NCBI GenBank assembly: GCA_019059635.1
Contig: JAGVRJ010000011.1
Coordinates: 1,178,001 to 1,242,000 of the forward strand
DNA length: 64,000 nt
Source: Proales similis
Lineage: Eukaryota > Rotifera > Eurotatoria > Ploima > Proalidae
Direction: 5' to 3'
Each line of letters begins with the position of its first letter. Within the stretch, counting starts at the first letter, position 1. The notes under the pieces are model-generated. The model was not told where the DNA came from. It ran no database searches and was given only the letters and a program-made list of their open reading frames with translations. Shown here piece by piece: positions 1 to 13,160 of the stretch. The translations under genes were made by a program, and so were the position numbers.

Positions 1-1
1 C

Positions 2-2916
2 ATTTCGTTCAACGTAGACGAAGCAGACCTGAACGAACTGGACGAGCAGAGTCAGAGTCTTGTTCGGTTCATGTACGAGCTGAGGAAGCTGTTTGCGTTA
101 ATGCTCAAGTCAAGGCGACGAGTGATTAGTCCAAGCTCGACTCTCAAGTCGCTCAAGAGCTGCAGCAAATACGACGTGGAGCTGTTCAGTCAAGAGGACG
201 TGTCCGAGTTTGCGACCATATTGGTGAACTTGATCGAAGAAGGGTTCGATTTGATCGACAAGGTGCGCAAGAGACGCGAGGGTGCCGACGAGGTGCGCGA
301 CAGCAGCCAAGTGGTGATAAACAGCACAGACGCCGGTGAACGAGACGGAGTCCACCGCGAGAGCGTAGATCTGATCGCTGGCGGCAGTGTGGGCACAATT
401 GACCTTCACAAGTCGCTTGAACGTCTTCAGGACATTCACATCACGCGAAAGAACCGCAACAACCCGATCGTGAATCTGCTCAACGGCGACATGCTCATAC
501 ACCGCAAAAACTCGGACGCCCAGGTGTCCAACAGTCTCATCGAGGTCTTCAGAGAGGTCAACGTTCAAATGCTGAACGCGCGCAATTTACACGCCGGCTT
601 CGAGCTCGAATGGGGCGAGACGTGCATAGACAAGCAAAGCGGCGAGGAGCACCACGACCACCAGCCGGCGCACTCGCCTCATTTCGAACAAGAGACCTGG
701 CTGGTGCATTTGCCGCCGGTGCTCTTCGTCTGTCTCAATCGCTACAAGTTCATCAAGGCGACCCAGTCGTCGTCGAAAATCCTCGAGCCGTTCGACTTTT
801 ATCCTCAGGTCTTTCTTGATCGGTAATTCAGCTCTCTCTCTCCGTCTTGATTGCGTCACTTGTCTTCATTTGCTTCTTCTTTCTTGCTCGTTTGCTCGGC
901 CAACAGTTACATGTACGTAAATCGTGAGCTGATAAAGACCAAGCGAAAGGAGCTGAAATTGCTTCGCCAAGAGCTAAAACGGCTTCAATGCGACCTGAAC
1001 AAGTAACCCGATTGACTCTTTGATATTTGTTTGCCATTTGCACTCAATTCTGTGTCGAAGTGTCGAAGCCTACAGCTACAGTGAGGGCAGCAGTTTGCAG
1101 TTGAGCGAGGCGCTCAAATGCGTGAAGCATTTCGCAGACGCCAAACTGGCCGCTCGAGAATCGGCTAGATCAGATCTGACTGGCGTGAGTTCACTGCTAG
1201 GCGCGTGGCTAAGTGAAGTTGAGAACAGACTGAGCTCGCTACGTGCCGATATTGAGCGATGCGCTCGGCAAATAGAGTCGATCTACGAGAACGACGATCT
1301 GAGAAAATTCAAATACAATCTTCACTCGGTGTGCATTCACGAGGGCAACGCAGCATCCGGACACTTTTGGACATACACGTGGAACAAGAAGCAGCAAAAG
1401 TGGTTCAAATACAACGACACAGAAGTGACCGAGTCCACTTGGCAAGACTTGTACTCGAATGCAGTCGGCGGCGCTCAGCAGCGCCCTGTCGCGACCGAAG
1501 ACGACGCAGTCTCCAGCAAGACAGCAGACTCGCTCGCACGAACGCCGAGCGCCTACTTTCTGATATACGCCAAAGCGGACGACGACAGTCTGTACGAAGA
1601 GAGCCAGCAGCAACTGGACGCTGAGCTTGCCAAGTGCATAAGCGATGACGAGCAGGCACTTGAGCAGCAGATGATCGCCCTGCGCTATAAACTGCTCCTG
1701 CAAGAGCTCAACGACAGACTCAGGCGAGTGAATGTGCAGCTCTCGTCTGCCAATCTGCTTCAACTGGCCGAGCAAAACAACCAGACGAGCGTAGAGCATG
1801 CGAAAGCGTTCGCCGACTCCACACTGGACGCGCTCAACTCAAACGTGCAGCTGATCTGGAGCCAGGACGAAGGAGAGTCTGTTCTGGCCGGCGCCGAGAA
1901 AGCGCTCAGCAAAGCGATCGAGCACGAGTGTGACAAGTACGCGCGCGCCTCAATCGAAGTGTCAAGCAAGCTGCCCGACGTCGACCTCAGAATCGAGCAC
2001 ATTCTTGTCTATTTGGGCTGCAACAACGCACCTGACGAGATTCGATCACTGGCGCTGTTGGACATATTTCGCATTCAAGTCATCAACGACGCCGACGACA
2101 AACTCAAAATAGTTCAAATGCTCTCGCAGTTGAAGTACGCCGAGCATGTGCTGGCCCTGAGCGCCAAGTCAGAGAAGGCCGAGGTGTTTAGATCCTACGA
2201 GAAATGGCTGAGCGACTACAAGGACTTTCGCTCGGTGATTGCCGCATTCATTAGCGCGGGCACTCATTTGGACTCGAGACGGTTCGAGGAGGCGGCCCAG
2301 TTCTACTGTGTGGCATGCGAATTCAACGAGCGCCTCAATGTCAACATGAGCAGTCCGCTGAGAGGAATGCATCACGAACACATACTATCCAACAGACGCA
2401 GGTGCCTGAAGGCGTGGAGCAAATTGAGCATTAAACGGTTCACTCAGAAACGAGTGATTCGAGTGAGCTCGGCCACGGACGGCTATTTGACGAGCGGCAG
2501 CGATTTCGCCCAGCGTGACACTGCCGGCCCGTTCATTCAGCCGCTCAATCAACAAGAGCTTAACCATCTGATCGACACAATGATTAGCAAATTTCTGCCC
2601 TGCTTCTTCCGCCTGCTCACAAGCACGAGCGAGGACCGCGCGTTTGTCGAAGAAATTCGCCAGGACTGGCTCAGCATTCTTGACTCAAATCTGCCAGGTG
2701 AGCTTCTCTCTCTCTATCTCTGAATTATCGACTCTGGCCAAAGTTGACCACGTCTTGCTCTGAACAGAGCTGAAAAATTTCCAAGAATTCATGACCAAGC
2801 TGTTCGAAGAGCCGGTGTCCAACCACTACCACTCGCTGAACGTGAACAAAACAAACCTAATCGAGCGATATAGAGAAGTCAACCAGTTGCTAAAGAAGAT
2901 TACTCTCCAGTATTGA
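2..2916 (+). CDS. USP25/28-like: USP25/USP28-type ubiquitin carboxyl-terminal hydrolase, 5'-partial
   Basis: Cysteine deubiquitinase that removes ubiquitin from protein substrates. Exons 2..822, 907..1002, 1076..2697 and 2768..2916 join in phase and leave 895 visible codons; the N-terminus with the catalytic Cys box lies before the window. Visible USP pieces are the QEDVSEF motif, ELPPVL-like LPPVLFVCLNRYKF, the helical YMYVNRELIKTKRKELK segment typical of USP25/28, and the catalytic His region (HEGNAASGHFWTY) followed by KYNDTEVTESTW. The catalytic domain is split by a long insert between the finger and His boxes, as in USP25/28, and is followed by a long helical C-terminal region. A possible polyA signal AATAAA is at 3681. 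Introns are 84, 73 and 70 bp. Family assignment is firm; I cannot separate USP25 from USP28. Confidence 0.88.
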
Positions 2917-3931
2917 AACCAGAGCCGATTCTCTGTGTCACGTCTCCTTTGCATTCGCTTTGTATTTCCTTCTGTCCCATTTGCTGTTTGCGTGTAGCTT
3001 CTTGAGTGAATCCGAGGATAGAGCCTGTCCGTCAGTCGGGCCGCACCGTTTTTACCGTGTTGATTGTTTAGATTCATTCAAGAGATAGTAGATCACTTTG
3101 GAAAGCAGTCAGCCGAGAAGCAGTGACTTGCTCTACTTTCTGTTGATTTGTCAGCCTCTAGCCGGGACTACTTTGAAACATCGAGAAAACCAAAAAACAA
3201 GCGAACTGTTTATTAATTTAAAACATTTCGTTGCTTTTCTGTTTATTTTTTTTTGTGTAAATCGTTACTGACCTTGAGTCTTGTTGGGCCTCGTTCTTAA
3301 ATCACTTTTCTCTTTCTCCTTCTCTCTCTCTCTCTGTCTCGCTTTCTCAATCGTCTTTTCCATTCAATCGCTCTGTCTCCTTCAACCTCAATTGCGTCTC
3401 TTTTTCGAACAAGACAAGCAACACACGATGCTCGGACAAGCAAACAAGCAAACAAACGCAGCAGTTTAGATTGGCCTGTTTAGATTGGCCCAACAAGTCA
3501 AAGAATTGAAAAAATGCCCCTCAAGCTTAGACTCGACCATGTGCAGCCCTGTGCTCTCCTTCTTCTCAATTTCTGGCTGTCCAAGCATCGCTTGGCCAAT
3601 CTAAAGTTATTGCTTTTATTCTCGTTGCAGAGAACAAATATTCAAATATCGCTATACATACATATATATTATTATCAATGAATAAAATTCGACTAGAGTA
3701 AAGAGATCAGTTGAATGAGCGCTGGCGAGAAAAGAGGATTTTGAGAGGAAAAAAGACTCGAACGAGTGCACAGTGCGTGAGCAAGACGCGTAGATCTGTT
3801 GCGTTGCATTATTGTATGGCGACTTTGAGCGGAGGGAGCGACTTCTACTTGCCCTGTTTGTCTCTTCTTCTTCTAGAACAAGAAGCGGCACAAAGACTTT
3901 GGTCCGATTATCGACCGGCTCGAAACAGACA
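2917..3931. other. Intergenic: USP25/28 3' region and separase promoter
   Basis: About 1 kb with no supported gene. It is A/T-rich with pyrimidine runs (for example 3301-3335) and AATAAA at 3681-3686. Short open frames here lack an ATG, homology or coding-like composition. The last 200 bases are presumably the separase 5' UTR and promoter; I see no clear TATA box. Confidence 0.6.
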
Positions 3932-6900
3932 ATGGCCGGTGAAGAGGCGAACGGATTCAAACGAAAGCTTTTTGATTCGATCGCGGCTCATCGCTGGCCC
4001 GAGGCTCTTGCCGTCACCAAGGTGCTGCGCCAATCTCTTCTATTTGCTCACAGCACAGACTAACTCTGTTCGTCTCCTCTGCTTGCTTGCTTGTTGCACT
4101 CAAGGTGCTCATCTCCAAGGGCAAAGTGGCCAACGATATTTACTTCCGATTCGGCTTCAAGGCGCTCGGTCTGCTCAATCAGCTTACGTTGGCCGACGAC
4201 TTGGCCAACAGTTTTGAAGTAAATTTCCACTCAACTCGCTTGTGTGCGAGCTTTATTGCTCAAAATTGAGTTGAAGTTGTTCGAGAGATGGTTCGACTTT
4301 TGCCTGGCCTACCAGCAGAAGCTGGTCAACATCAACAGCATAAACTACTTTGCCGTGGCCCATGTGAAGCTTTTGATCACAAACGTAAGCAAATGTGAGA
4401 TTAGCATCGTTCAGATCGATCTAATCTGACTCTTTACAGAAGCTCTTCTCGTCCGCGTTCGTTCTGCTCAATCGGCTCGATCGTCTTCTCACTTTTGCCT
4501 GCGACAACCAGTTCGACAAGGAAACGGCCAACTACATCAAGTTCCTGGCGCCCGTCTGCTTCAACAACTCGATAAACGTAAGCGCACGTGTGTGACATTT
4601 GCCCACTGGCCGTCGCTTCGTTTTCCTAATAAAACGCTTCTTCTTCTTCTTCACCTAATCCACCATCAATGCATTTTCAATTTTCACTGTCAATGCACCG
4701 AAACAATCAACAGAAAGAGTGTCTGAGCGAGGCAATCTCCGACTCGATCGAGCTATTCTTGCACGGAATCAAGTTCTATATCAAGGGCCTGTCCAACATG
4801 TGCAATCTGTTCGATTCAATGCGTCAGTTTCAAGTGAACCTTTTACGGCAGTCCAAGGCGATCGATTTCTACTACCGGCTGTTTGTGTTCATAAACGCGT
4901 CTGTGATGGAGCCGGCCCTGTGCAGCTACCAGGACGAGCAGCACCGCGCCAAACTCGACTACTTGAGAATGTTTCATCTCAATCAGATATTCCAGTTGAC
5001 CAGCCTGTTCCACACGTGCACGGAAGCGCGCTTCCTAATCGACGAGCAGCTCGGTCAGTTCAAATCTCGCTTGCACTCAACCGAGCCGTACATGAGGCAG
5101 AGCGAGCAGAAGCGAGCCTTCAACTTAATCAAGAGCTGTCTGCACCTGTTCGAATTGATTCTGGCCGAAGAGAGTCGATGCTCGGTCGATCAGCATTCGC
5201 TAAGCAAGTCGGACAAAGCGACCAAGCGTTCTGGCAAAAAGGCGCAAAAGAATTCGCCGGACGACGAAGCCCTGAGCGCGAACCTGTCGTCCTCGTTTGC
5301 TCAACTGCTCGAGCAAATAATGCTCGAGTTCAACGAGACCGGTGAGGCCGGCGAGACTGAAGGCCGCTTTCTCGCCCACTGGACCCTTCACAATCTGTTC
5401 GAGGCGTTCTATTCGCTACTCACGCCGCGCTGTCAAAGCGAGAACGTCAACAAGAAACCGACAATGGTGATCGTGGCCGGCAAAGATCTGTTTCAGATCG
5501 CATTCTGCTGGTCGCAGAACTTGCAAGTGAGTCCTTGAGCGCTTCGTTCTACATTTGGGCGCCGATTTTAACGAACGAACGGTCAGCTTCTGTTCGACAC
5601 AGCGGCCAGTCAGTCGGAAAAGGAGAAAAAGTCCTGGAAGGGCTACGCCCAGAAAGTTCTCCACTTGTTTCTGATCGGCGAGAAACAGCTCGAGACGCAA
5701 GTCAAACTCGGTAAGCTCCCTGTCTCTGTTTTTTTGTGCCTCTCTTGCTTTCCTCGCTCTTCTCCTTGGTTCATTTTGTGATTGATCGATTGTTTGTTTA
5801 TAAAGCGCAATCGAGCGACAAAGAAAAGAAAAAGCCGAACAAGAAGAACGAAGACAATCACGAAAGCGGCAAGGAAGAAGAGCAGCAAGAGTTGTTTGAG
5901 CTCTGCGAACGAGCCATTCTCGCTCACCGCGCCTTCTTGGCCGATCTGGAAAAGGAGGGCAAGGCGACAGCGTCTCTAAGTCAAGAAGACATCGCTCGGG
6001 CCTACAATGCGCTGAGCAGTCAAATAGGCCGCTTCTGCTCGCTCCTGCACCCGGAGACCACCATTGAGCATTACATTCGATTCCAGCGCCATTTGATCGA
6101 CTTGAACAAGCATCAGTTCAAACTGGCCGCGCCCAGTTGCAAAGCCGAAAAGTCAAGCGACCTGATGGTAAGGGCATGTTCTTTTCTGTTCGGCACCCGG
6201 AACTCGTGTCCGACTCATCCGAATTTCAGCGTTTTTTCAAGCACAACACAGAAAACTATTTCCTGAGTTTGCGTCTGCAGGAAATGTACTCGGAGGCGAT
6301 CGACGAGCTCGGCAAGCTTTACTCGTTCATGGCCGAGTCAGAGCTTGAGTCAGAGCTGCTCGGCACGTTGGTGATCTATTGGTCTAAAATAAAGCGAGAC
6401 ATGAAGAAGAGCTGTGCTGAGGCGGCTGACGGCTCCAAGATTTCGGCGTTTGACTACCACAAGGAGTACATGAGAAAGACAAGCGTCGAGCAGTTCGCAA
6501 TCCAGTCAAACGAGTGGGCTTGCGTCAGCATGCTCGAGGAGGCGCGTTTCTACATCACTGTCAGGTAAGTTGGCTCAATGGCGAATCATCACGGCCCTTG
6601 AACGCACGGCAATCAAGATTTGAGAACTCGATCACAATGCTGGACGAGGCCGCGCACACGTTCAAACAGCTCGAGGCGTGCCGGGCGCCGACCGAGTCGC
6701 TGGCGTTTCAGATCAATTACGAAATAGCCGAGTTTTTGATGATCAACGCCGAGCACTGCAGAGACCTGTTCAAGCAGTAAGTGTCAAATTAGCCGCCGAT
6801 TGTTCTTAATGAATCAAGTTCCTGAGACTTGGACAGCCCGAGCGAGCATTATTTAGAAAAGGCACGGCGAGTGATGAGCAGACACAAATGTGAACCGGCG

Positions 6901-9900
6901 GCCCCACTGGGCGCCAATAAAGAGAACGAGCCAGAGCAGGCGGTCAATGGCCAAGCTGGCAAGGGCCACGAGTCGAAGAAGGAAAAGTGCGCGCTTGTCT
7001 GCTGTGTCTCCCAGTCGGTCATGAAGTTCAAAATGGACGTGCTCAAGTCGTTGAACGAGTACGCCAAATACAGACAGCTGATGCTCGCCTCGTTCAGTCA
7101 ACTGGTGGTCGAACGCAACTGCATAAAAGAGGAGGCGGCCACCGCGCTCACCAACGCTGACAATTTGAAAATGCAGACTCGGTGTCTTGAGGGCTCGGCG
7201 TGCAAACTGCTCGGCACACCCGAACAGCTTCAGTGCGAAGACGTTGTTCTTAACGGCCTGTTGGCCTGTGAGCAGAGCATAGAGCGAATTTGCGCCCTGG
7301 TGGTCAACAACGCCGACGCTAATCTGGTCGACGACAAGCTGCTCAAGCAGATTGAACTTGTCGCTCAAATGCTCGCCTTCTTCGGTCTCAATCAGAAGCG
7401 ATGCAAAGTGCTCGAGTTGAAGTTCAGTTTGCTGAAGGACAGATCCGCCGAGGGCGTCTTCATCTGGTCGGCGCTGAGTCTTCTTCGCGCCTACTTGAGC
7501 GTTGAGGCGATCGGCAAATTCAAAGCATTCTGCGAGCAATTGCTCTCAGTCAAACTGCCCGAGCCTGTGACTGGCTCGGCCCACAGCCCGAGCAAAACTC
7601 GACGCAGAGAGGGCACCGATTTGAACGTTGGTGGAAGCAGGAGGGCCAAGCGAAAAGACGAACTGAGCGAGCTGATCCAACCAATCGAGCAGAACAAGCA
7701 CATTTCGTACAGAGGCGATGTGCTCGGCGCGTTCTATCTGCAGCTGGCTCACTACCTGGCGCTAGCCCGTCGATTTGACTTGGCCATTCAGCTGATGCGC
7801 GAAAAGGTGCAGCCGATGGGCGCGCTGAACGGAAAGCAAAATCTGGCCTATTACGAAGCGCTGTGCTACAAGCGGCACGTGGAGTACCTGCTGAGCTTGG
7901 CCGAGCTCGGCGAGAGCAAGAGCGAGTTTGAGTCGTTGATTGGCGACGAGAGCTCACTGAGCCTGCTCGAAGACTGCTACTCGTGCATGTTCTGCATCAC
8001 ACGGCATCACGTCCAGAACAGCATGGAGCCGTCCAAGGCGCTAACCAACAAAGAGGAGAAGCTGTTCTTCGCACTGAGCAGCCCAGAGTGCTTCCGTCAC
8101 CTGGCCGATTGTCTGCAAATAATGCAAGAGGCTTGCAAGTATTATATCGAGCTGAGTCGGTACCGAGACGCGGTCGGCTACATCCGAGAGGCGCTCGACA
8201 TTGCCCAGCTGCATGGAAGCAGTCGACGAGCGGCTCGCTTTCTCCTTCTCCAAGCCCATTCGAACATAATCGCATCGTGCCTGGACGAGGCGGCCAATCG
8301 TCTCGAGCTGGCCAAGCTGCTCATTCAAAACGAGCACGAGCTCGTCAAGCAGCAGACCGACACATTCAACGAACAGAATCACATTTACCACGCCTATCTG
8401 GGCATTTTGCTTCAGATTCGACAGAGCTCGCCGCTCTCAGGCAAAGAGCTCGACTCCTTCATCTGTCTGCTGGACTCGATCAGAGCAGACGATGACCAAA
8501 GCGATCGACCCATATTTCCGATTCACTTGGAGGCCTATTTTGCCTTGTACAACCATTTGACCAGTGTGCAGGACGCCGTCCGCAGTGAGCAAGTCTTCAA
8601 TCGGTTGAGCGAGATGCTCAATAAAAACGAGCGCTCGTTCAATTTTAGGGAGAAATGGTCGCTGGGCGAATATTTTCTCTGTCTCTATCAAAAAGACAAA
8701 CGCAGCGAGCACCTAAATCTGGCCTTCGAGCTAATCCGGCCCAATCCTCGTCCGGACCTCTACAAGCGGGTGTGCATGTGCATATATGAGATGCAAACGG
8801 ATTTGAATCTAAAAGTGGCCATTCTGCTCGAGACACAATCGATCTCGCTCAGACACAAGGCGAGCTCGATTCAAGTGAAAAACAAGCGTCGCGGTCTGAG
8901 CGAAGTCAACACCTACGAGCTGATCATGGACTCGATTGCGTTCAAGCGTGCCGACACTCTGGCCGACATGAGTCTCTACATGCAGCGCTTTCACCAGCAA
9001 GTCATGCCGGACACGTTCATCACAGTGGCACTTGTGCTCGACAACGCGGGCCACTTGTTTCTGATTCGAATCGAACGCGGCCAAGAGCCCAGTTTGGTCG
9101 GGCTCGAGTTCGACTCAAAGTACACGGACGAGTTCAAGAGCATCATGGAGGAGAACGACGAGTCTATGAAGCAGATCGAGAGAAAAGTGTTCTGGACCAA
9201 GCGCTATCAGCTGAATAGGCGCATGAAGGCGTTTTTGGAGAAGCTTGAGGAGCGCGTGTTTGGCCGTCATAAATCGCTTTTGCTCGGCTCGCTGATCAAC
9301 GATGACACTGACGGCATTCTAAAGCGACTGCTAGACGACAGTGAGCTTGACATCGGCAAGCCGCTGAGTGCAGAGCAGATGAGCTCGCTCCGACAGGCGC
9401 TCATTGGACTCGAGTACTTGTCCAAGTGCGAGCTGCACGAACTGCTCAGCGAGCATTTCAATCCACAGCAAAGAGAGAAAATTTGCGTCCACTTGTTCGA
9501 TTACGTGCGTCCCCGCCTCGGCTCGCCCGGTCGCAAGCACGTCTGTCTACTTGTGGACAAGGCGCTTCATCAAATACCTTGGGAGTGCATGCCCTGCACC
9601 CTGAACCAGTCCATGAGCCGAATGCCGTCCATTCACTTTCTCAAATCGCATCTGAAAATCAACAACATGCAAATAGACAGAGACAACGCGTTCTACATCG
9701 TCGACCCGGGCAACGATCTCTCCTATACTCGCGAAAAGTTCCAGTCGCTGTTCAGCAAGCGCAAGAACTGGGTCGGCCTGGTCGGCAAAGCGCCCAATCA
9801 GCTCGACTTTAAACGAGCTCTCACTGAATTCCAGCTCTTCATGTAAGTCATCTCAGCATTTGCGCAAGTGTCTCGGTGGCCAATAGGCTTTTGTTTGTCA

Positions 9901-10361
9901 CTCACAGCTACACAGGCCACGGCTCGGGCAGCCAGTACTACCCGTCAGATGAAGTGCAAAAGCTAAAAGTTAAAGCCTGCTCGGTGCTCATGGGCTGCTC
10001 CAGTGGTAACCAATACTCAATGGGCGACTTTGAGCCGTACGGAACAGTGCTCGCCTACATCGCGGCTGGCTGGTAACCATTCATTTCTGCATTCATTCGA
10101 CCGTCGTTCCGTTGTTCTAGTTTCAATTTGCCAAGTCCGGCAATAGTGGGCAACTTGTGGGACGTTACAGATCGGGACATTGATCGCCTCACCGAAGAGT
10201 TCATCGAGTCCTGGCTTCAAGATCAGGATAAGAACAGTGACGACTCGAGCCATGAAAACTCCCTGTGCGCATATTTGGGCCGAGCTCGCAAGGTCTGCAA
10301 AATGTCCTACTTGAACGGCTCGGCTCCCATTGTCTACGGCCTTCCTGTCCAGTTCAAATAG
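3932..10361 (+). CDS. ESPL1: Separase (sister-chromatid cohesion protease)
   Basis: Caspase-like cysteine protease of clan CD that cleaves the cohesin kleisin at anaphase. Twelve exons: 3932..4021, 4105..4218, 4277..4384, 4440..4577, 4714..5526, 5587..5710, 5806..6167, 6230..6564, 6618..6776, 6837..9842, 9908..10072, 10121..10361. All joins hold phase and give 1884 aa. The N-terminal two thirds are helical superhelix with little sequence conservation, including a charged Lys/Glu-rich patch in exon 7. The C-terminal protease domain carries the catalytic His in YTGHGSG (H1754) and catalytic Cys in VLMGCSSG (C1780), then GNLWDVTDRDIDR, and the protein ends with the family-typical APIVYGLP. The start is the first ATG of exon 1. 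Human separase is about 2100 aa, so this is slightly short. AATAAA lies at 10776. Introns are 48-187 bp. No gene of the obligate partner securin was recognised here. Confidence 0.93.
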
Positions 10362-10775
10362 GCGCCTTTTCCTCTCAGATTGGAGTCTTTTTGCAACCTC
10401 TCTGTCCCTCTCTTTCTCTCTCTCAATTTGATCTTTTCGCCCTTCCTTACTCTTTTATTCGCATCTTATTTCGCGCATTTTCTATCAAAATTGACCTAAT
10501 TGTGTGTGCATGTCTCTATTCTTTTCATTTTCATCTCTCTCTTTTTCTTTTCAGCTCTCATCTGGTCTCGGGTTCATCTCAGCACATCTCTTCGCCACAT
10601 GACGATGACGGCGCGAGACATTTGCGCCTGCAAGCGCTCATCTGTCGTTCATCTACACGACGTGACGTCGACCAACTCGACCAACCAGCTGTGAGCGAAT
10701 CCAGTCGAGAGGCCAATTGAACAAACGGCGGCCCATTGCCTTTGTAACAAGATTAGAAACCAAATTGATTTTTAA

Positions 10776-10781
10776 AATAAA
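10776..10781 (+). terminator. PolyA signal of separase
   Basis: Canonical AATAAA 415 bases after the separase stop, in an A/T-rich context. It is the first canonical hexamer downstream. Confidence 0.6.
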
Positions 10782-11449
10782 TGATTTTAAATGACCTTGA
10801 GACAAATAAAAAACAAAATCTGCTTTATTTGGATGAATGTGGCCGTCCGACTGGGTAAATAAACGGCCGGCCACTTGTCGTCGAGCCGATTGACCTCTGA
10901 GCGATTGAGCTGCTCGACCGAGTGCCTGTTCAAGCCAAGCGGCGCCAGCGAAATGAGGACACTGAGCAGTCGGTGTGTGCGATAAATTACTACTCTGTTG
11001 GCCGATCTGCGAGATTTTACAGCTTCCATGCAGTTACCTTTGTTTATTGAGCGCCGGCGGGGTGATGGGCGCTGCCTGCAGCGGCCCAAATGGTCATTCG
11101 AGTTTTATTATCGAACGAGCTCTTTTTGCATGCGCACTCATTACTTGAATGAATTTTACAGCCCAGTGCTCACTTTGACGATTCGAAGAATAGATAGAAT
11201 GAAGCGAAACGAGTAGCAACTCTTTCATGCGTGTAAATATTGAATCCGGACTGAGCGCTTACACACACAGACAGAGAAATTTCGAACTTGTTTGGAGCCT
11301 TGTTTGTGCTAGCGGCGGCGATGCAGGCCAGAATGGTTTTAGGCCAGAATACCAACAGGGCAAAGTGATCATCGTTGCGCACGCATCATATTTGTCAAAC
11401 ATAAATATTTGCGCTTGAGACTAATTATTTAGTATGGCCAAACCGGGCA

Positions 11450-11492
11450 CAGAGAGAGAGAGAGAGAAAGAGAGAGAGTGAGAGATTGAGAG
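11450..11492. repeat. (AG)n microsatellite
   Basis: A near-perfect AG run with single interruptions in intergenic DNA. Similar purine or pyrimidine tracts recur across the window. Confidence 0.85.
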
Positions 11493-11925
11493 GCAAGGCG
11501 CTAGTAAACATCAACTCCTCGCAATCGAGATAAGCTCTCAAATATTCGAAGATCTCTTGCATTCGATAAGAGGACTGCAAACATCGCATTTGAGCCGACT
11601 CTGGATCTCTGATTCTGTGCTGCTATTGCAATTTCGGTGTTTGCCGCTGCCTGCTGCAGTCTCTCCATTTCGGCCCTTTCGCGGACTCCAACTTGGCTGC
11701 TCTCTTGTTCCAGACATGTCGGCAATGAATGCAGACAGTCTGACAGCTCTAGGGCAAGCAAGCCTCTGCTCACCTAGCGCTCGCGTTTAAGCTATGCGCC
11801 TAAGGCTGCGGCTCGGTGAAGAGATTTGTGTTTACCGTGTTTAGATAAGCTGCGTTTGGTAAACCAAGCGAAATGTGAGCTCATTATCCGTTGGAGTTGG
11901 AGGATTAATTTTTTACATAAAAACA

Positions 11926-11950
11926 GTGTGTGCGTGTGTGTGTGTGTGTG
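11926..11950. repeat. (TG)n microsatellite
   Basis: About 25 bases of alternating TG with one interruption, in the intergenic region upstream of the calcium-sensor gene. Confidence 0.85.
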
Positions 11951-12407
11951 CTTTCAACAGCCACATGCTTCTAAATTGCAGTGGTAAATTGAGCGTACAA
12001 GTCCAAAGAAGAGGATTGGGAATCGATTGAGATAAGAATCAAGAGATTTATTCGCCTCAGCGCTGCCTTAAATAGAAGCTCATTTCCACGCCACGCCTTC
12101 AAATTCATTTGGGCCCACAGGTGACCCAGTGAGCTGGAAGGCTGCAAACTGCGGCTAATTTCCATTTGTTTTAATTATTCTCTCACTCGTCCGTCGTGCT
12201 CTTTTGAAATTAATGGAGGGACACACGGGCGCCTAATAAAAATGAAGCCAATAAGGACGAGAGCAGACTGGTGCGATTCTTGAGTTTAGTGGCGACCCAT
12301 TTTGTCGTCGCTTCTGTTCTCTTTGTCGTTTTTGTTTGTTTCGGTCTGTGCTGTTTTGACGCTTTGCAATTCGCGATTTGACTCAATGATTGAAGATTAG
12401 AGGCAGA

Positions 12408-12989
12408 ATGGGAAACAAGAAGAGCTCACCGCGCACTTACTTGAGCGAGAACGATCTCATTTTTCTGGAAGCCAACACCAAATTCAATCGCGAGAGGATC
12501 ATCCAATGGCACAGCGCCTTCCTCACCGACTGTCCGAACGGAAAGCTGAACAAGAAACAGTTTGTGAAATTGTACCAGCAGTTGGAGCCGGCCGACCGCA
12601 AAGTGGACAAATACGCCGAGTGCGTGTTCAAGGCGTTCGACGCCGACTCGTCCGGCTACATAGACTTTAACGAGTTCCTGGTCGCGTTCAGCATCAGATC
12701 CAAAGGCAATCTGGACGACCGTCTAAGCTGGACGTTCAAGGTCTACGACTTGGACAACAACGGAGTCATTGACAAGAAAGAGCTGCGCAAAATGTTCGAG
12801 CTGTTGTTTACGATGCTGAATCTAGATCCCAAGGACGAGCGGTACCAAGCCGAGAAGCACGCAGACGAGGTGATGCGACGCTTTGACGCGAGCGGCGACA
12901 AAAAGCTCAGCCGCGACGAGTTTGTCGAAGGAGTCAAGAGTGACCAGACACTCAAGCGGCTGCTGCTCGATCATGTGCTTGTCGCCTAG
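12408..12989 (+). CDS. Neuronal calcium sensor family EF-hand protein
   Basis: A 193-aa single-exon member of the NCS family (NCS-1, hippocalcin, VILIP, recoverin). These bind Ca2+ and regulate membrane targets such as kinases, channels and receptors. The protein starts MGNKKSS, a good N-myristoylation site, so a Ca2+-myristoyl switch is likely. EF1 is degenerate with the family-typical CPNG motif. EF2 (DADSSGYIDFNE), EF3 (DLDNNGVIDKKE) and EF4 (DASGDKKLSRDE) have complete loops, although EF4 has Lys where Gly is usual at loop position 6. Length matches the family (about 190 aa). It is divergent from NCS-1 and VILIP alike, so I leave the subfamily open. Absence of introns is unusual beside the intron-rich neighbours. 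AATAAA is at 13155. Confidence 0.9.
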   Translation: MGNKKSSPRTYLSENDLIFLEANTKFNRERIIQWHSAFLTDCPNGKLNKKQFVKLYQQLEPADRKVDKYAECVFKAFDADSSGYIDFNEFLVAFSIRSKGNLDDRLSWTFKVYDLDNNGVIDKKELRKMFELLFTMLNLDPKDERYQAEKHADEVMRRFDASGDKKLSRDEFVEGVKSDQTLKRLLLDHVLVA

Positions 12990-13154
12990 ATTGCGACCAC
13001 ACGAGTAGACGCTCAATAGCACCACTCAACAACTTGATCCAATCACAAGACAAGAAACCCAATTCAGTTGAATTCAGTTGCTGCAGCTTTTTGTTTGCAG
13101 CTAAATCGATCCTTAATCAGTGTTGATCTCAATCTCATGGTTGGTTGGCATTGC

Positions 13155-13160
13155 AATAAA
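13155..13160 (+). terminator. PolyA signal of the NCS gene
   Basis: Canonical AATAAA 166 bases after the stop codon, flanked by A/T-rich sequence. Confidence 0.65.

Larger units (their letters stand above)
10362..12407. other. Intergenic, separase 3' UTR and NCS promoter region
   Basis: About 2 kb. It starts with the separase 3' UTR (AATAAA at 10776-10781) and a strong acceptor-like pyrimidine run plus CAG at 10535-10557 that may belong to a UTR intron. Minus-strand AATAAA (TTTATT at 10824-10829) hints at a converging transcript. An AG microsatellite lies at 11450-11492 and a TG run at 11926-11950. No gene was supported. Confidence 0.5.
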
